64,000 nucleotides of DNA from Sporosarcina sp. Marseille-Q4063 (GTDB lineage Bacteria; Bacillota; Bacilli; Bacillales_A; Planococcaceae): contig NZ_CP070502.1 of assembly GCF_018309085.1 (NCBI RefSeq), forward strand, positions 930,001 through 994,000, read 5' to 3'. The notes under the pieces are model-generated. The model was given only the letters and a program-made list of their open reading frames with translations. It was not told where the DNA came from and did not search any database. Below are positions 62,584-64,000 of this stretch, piece by piece. Every line of letters starts with the position of its first letter. Position 1 is the stretch's first letter. Made by a program: the position numbers and the translations under genes.

Positions 62584-63204
62584 CTACGGATTGCCTTGCG
62601 TAGTTATCGGGTACATATTTCCCCCTTTAGCAAATGAAACCCTTCCCGTCTCTTCAGAAACTATGAGGACAAGGGCATCGCTTCGTTCACTTAACCCTAA
62701 TGCAGCCCGATGTCGTGTGCCCAGTTTTTTATCACCCATATATATATCAGATAGTGGAAGAACATTTGCTGCAGAAACAATCTTATTCAGTCTAACTAAT
62801 ACAGCGCCATCATGAAGTGGATTTCCGGGATAAAAAATCGATTCCAATAATGAATGCGTCAATTCAGCACCAATTGGAATCCCTGGTCTTATCAAAGTTT
62901 CGAGTGAATCTTCCCGTTCTATCACAATTAAACCACCATGTCTCATTCTCGCCATATTTTGCAGACTCATTGATAACTCCGGATACTTGTCCGTAAATGG
63001 AGCCAAATAACAATTCAAATAAAAAGTCGCGGCTTTAATTTCAATATCCAAAAACTCTTCTTTTATTTTTTCGAAGTTACAAAGAAGACAATTATTTTCA
63101 TCTTCTATTGCCTCCAAATTAATCTGTAATTCTGATATGACTTTATGAATATCCTCTTTTAATATTTGTGTCATCGTTGTAAAATCACAATCCACATTAT
63201 CCAC
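62584..63204 (-). CDS. cdaS: Sporulation-type diadenylate cyclase CdaS
   Basis: A 206-aa c-di-AMP synthase. Two N-terminal helices (about 10-60) typical of CdaS, then a DAC domain with DGA (LHDGAVLV, about 132-134) and RHR (GTRHRAALG, about 164-166). Both catalytic motifs are intact. GTG start with GGAGGTG upstream. In Bacillus CdaS is forespore-expressed and helps germination. With the SASP and Tlp genes it supports a sporulating host. Confidence 0.93.
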   Translation of the reverse strand: MDNVDCDFTTMTQILKEDIHKVISELQINLEAIEDENNCLLCNFEKIKEEFLDIEIKAATFYLNCYLAPFTDKYPELSMSLQNMARMRHGGLIVIEREDSLETLIRPGIPIGAELTHSLLESIFYPGNPLHDGAVLVRLNKIVSAANVLPLSDIYMGDKKLGTRHRAALGLSERSDALVLIVSEETGRVSFAKGGNMYPITTQGNP

Positions 63205-63363
63205 GGTGTCGCACCTCCACCCTATTAATTCCCTGATCTGATTTTTTATATAAATGTACTTAAAGTTTACCCACGTTCGAACTATTTAACCCCTTCATGA
63301 CTGAAGGATGCCAAGCAAGCACATAACTATAGGTAAGTCTGCTAGCCAAAGGTGGTGACATCA

Positions 63364-63498
63364 ATGTCCAAAAAAAATAATCATAACAAAGGTAAAAAAG
63401 CGAATAGTGTAACGCCGCAAGGTATTGCAGATACTGAATTCACCGCAGAGCCGAAAACCAAACTTGAAGAAGCCGCTAAGAAGAAAAATACAAAATAG
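63364..63498 (+). CDS. Small Lys-rich protein, 44 aa
   Basis: A hydrophilic protein, opening MSKKNNHNKGKKANSVTPQG and ending AAKKKNTK. AAAGGTGG precedes the ATG. It resembles minor small acid-soluble spore proteins in composition only; family not recognised. The stop TAG shares its final G with the start of repeat copy 10. Confidence 0.6.
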   Translation: MSKKNNHNKGKKANSVTPQGIADTEFTAEPKTKLEEAAKKKNTK

Positions 63499-63643
63499 GT
63501 ACCTGTGCAAGGTGCAATTATGACAATTCACGGTTTTGGATAAATTATCAAGGGGATATCGACAAAGTGTTATATGTCGGTATCCCCTTTTAGTTTTATA
63601 CAATTGTAGTGAATTAACTGAATGGTGTCTTGCACAGGTACCT
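63498..63643 (+). repeat. Dispersed 147-bp element, copy 10
   Basis: Left end starts on the last base of a stop codon. Extended flanks AAAATA / TATTTT continue the inverted repeat. Hairpin GGGGATATCGAC / GTCGGTATCCCC followed by T4. Confidence 0.93.
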
Positions 63644-63665
63644 ATTTTACAGATGTTGTTCTGTA

Positions 63666-63740
63666 TTAATCGCTTGGCCTAGATCCAGACAAGATCAGTG
63701 CAGATAACGCAGTAATTGTAATAACATGTTTGATTTTCAT
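63666..63740 (-). CDS. 24-aa signal-peptide-like fragment
   Basis: GGAAGGGGAG lies before ATG at 63740. The peptide MKIKHVITITALSALILSGS looks like a lipoprotein leader with Ser in place of the lipobox Cys, and ends after RPSD. It is probably the stump of a larger exported protein, or a real short peptide. Repeat copy 10 begins 23 bases after its stop. Confidence 0.4.
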   Translation of the reverse strand: MKIKHVITITALSALILSGSRPSD

Positions 63741-63898
63741 AAAACTCCCCTTCCTACTTACATCGTTATCCATATTACATCCATTTGCAACATTATTAAG
63801 GAATGAATAAATCTTCGACCGTTCACTTCCGGTGAAACTTTTTATCGGTTTCAATCGTATGACTATGTAGCAATTAATTTGAAATGGGGAGGAATACG

Positions 63899-64000
63899 AT
63901 GAACAATCACGAAATCGATTATAAAATTTACGGAGATGACATGCAGTTTGTTGAAGTGGAGCTTGATCCGCAGGAAACGGTTGTAGCAGAGGCCGGCGCC
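63899..64000 (+). CDS. AIM24/TIGR00266 family protein (partial, window end)
   Basis: 34 codons are visible before the window ends. The opening [22 protein letters not shown], then [12 protein letters not shown], matches the start of TIGR00266/AIM24-like beta-sandwich proteins. GGGGAGG precedes the ATG at 63899. Function unknown in bacteria. Confidence 0.75.
   Translation, partial: MNNHEIDYKIYGDDMQFVEVELDPQETVVAEAGA

Noticed and set aside
43892..63643. The ten elements as insertion sequences
   Set aside because: Each is only ~147 bp and holds no ORF; no transposase was seen in the window. They fit non-autonomous or structural repeats.

Overview
This window reads as chromosome of a low-GC, spore-forming member of the Bacillales, most like a Sporosarcina-type (Planococcaceae/Caryophanaceae) bacterium. 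The basis is AGGAGG-type ribosome sites with frequent TTG and GTG starts, B. subtilis-like genes (ypsA, yqhGH, the yrk cluster, yugN, yhfW, katE), spore genes (an alpha/beta SASP, Tlp, CdaS) and a urea transporter. The genus is inferred. No rRNA, tRNA, prophage, transposase or CRISPR array was seen.

Layout. 0-6 kb: homoserine O-acetyltransferase MetA, then a TetR/ABC-2 efflux operon with a large palindromic operator. 5.7-6.0 kb: a promoter-to-terminator unit that looks like a structured RNA, followed by ypsA. 6.7-20 kb: catalase KatE, a LysM-3D wall protein, an RNase J paralogue, an aldo/keto reductase, an ATP-sulfurylase-like protein with a changed sulfate motif and a C-terminal extension, a lemA pair, and a quinone-stress MarR/dioxygenase pair. 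20-36 kb: lipoproteins, two orphan genes, a stress protein, SelO, an SASP, a DNA methyltransferase-type repair protein, yqhGH, a SulP transporter with a universal stress protein, a catalytically dead serine recombinase and a decayed pRiA4b-ORF3/SEC-C gene. 36-40.7 kb: a sulfane-sulfur operon (CstR-type repressor, DsrE, three rhodanese-domain proteins, MBL-rhodanese, TusA, TauE) with four similar operators. 40.8-64 kb: DUF2243/CtaG, AbgT transporter, OsmC, Tlp, an alkaline phosphatase with a four-hexamer PhoP box, a lectin-like beta-propeller, an S9 peptidase, a urea transporter, a Rieske oxidoreductase, DoxX, CdaS and several very small genes.

The most striking element is a dispersed family of about 147 bp with ten copies between 43.9 and 63.6 kb and none noticed in the first 43.8 kb. 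All ten lie on the same strand. Each has GGTACCTGTGC-type terminal inverted repeats, a nested inner arm pair and a central hairpin followed by a T-run. The hairpin shows paired base changes between copies. Two copies start on the last base of a stop codon. No transposase is nearby.

A second unusual system is at 59.0-62.5 kb. A 40-codon gene is present twice as an inverted duplication, a 42-aa His-rich membrane peptide lies beside one copy, and TTGTGAA-N4-TTCACAA operators (Rex or FNR type) precede them and doxX. Two pseudogenes (a pRiA4b-ORF3/SEC-C gene and a CBS-domain gene) were reassembled across frames.
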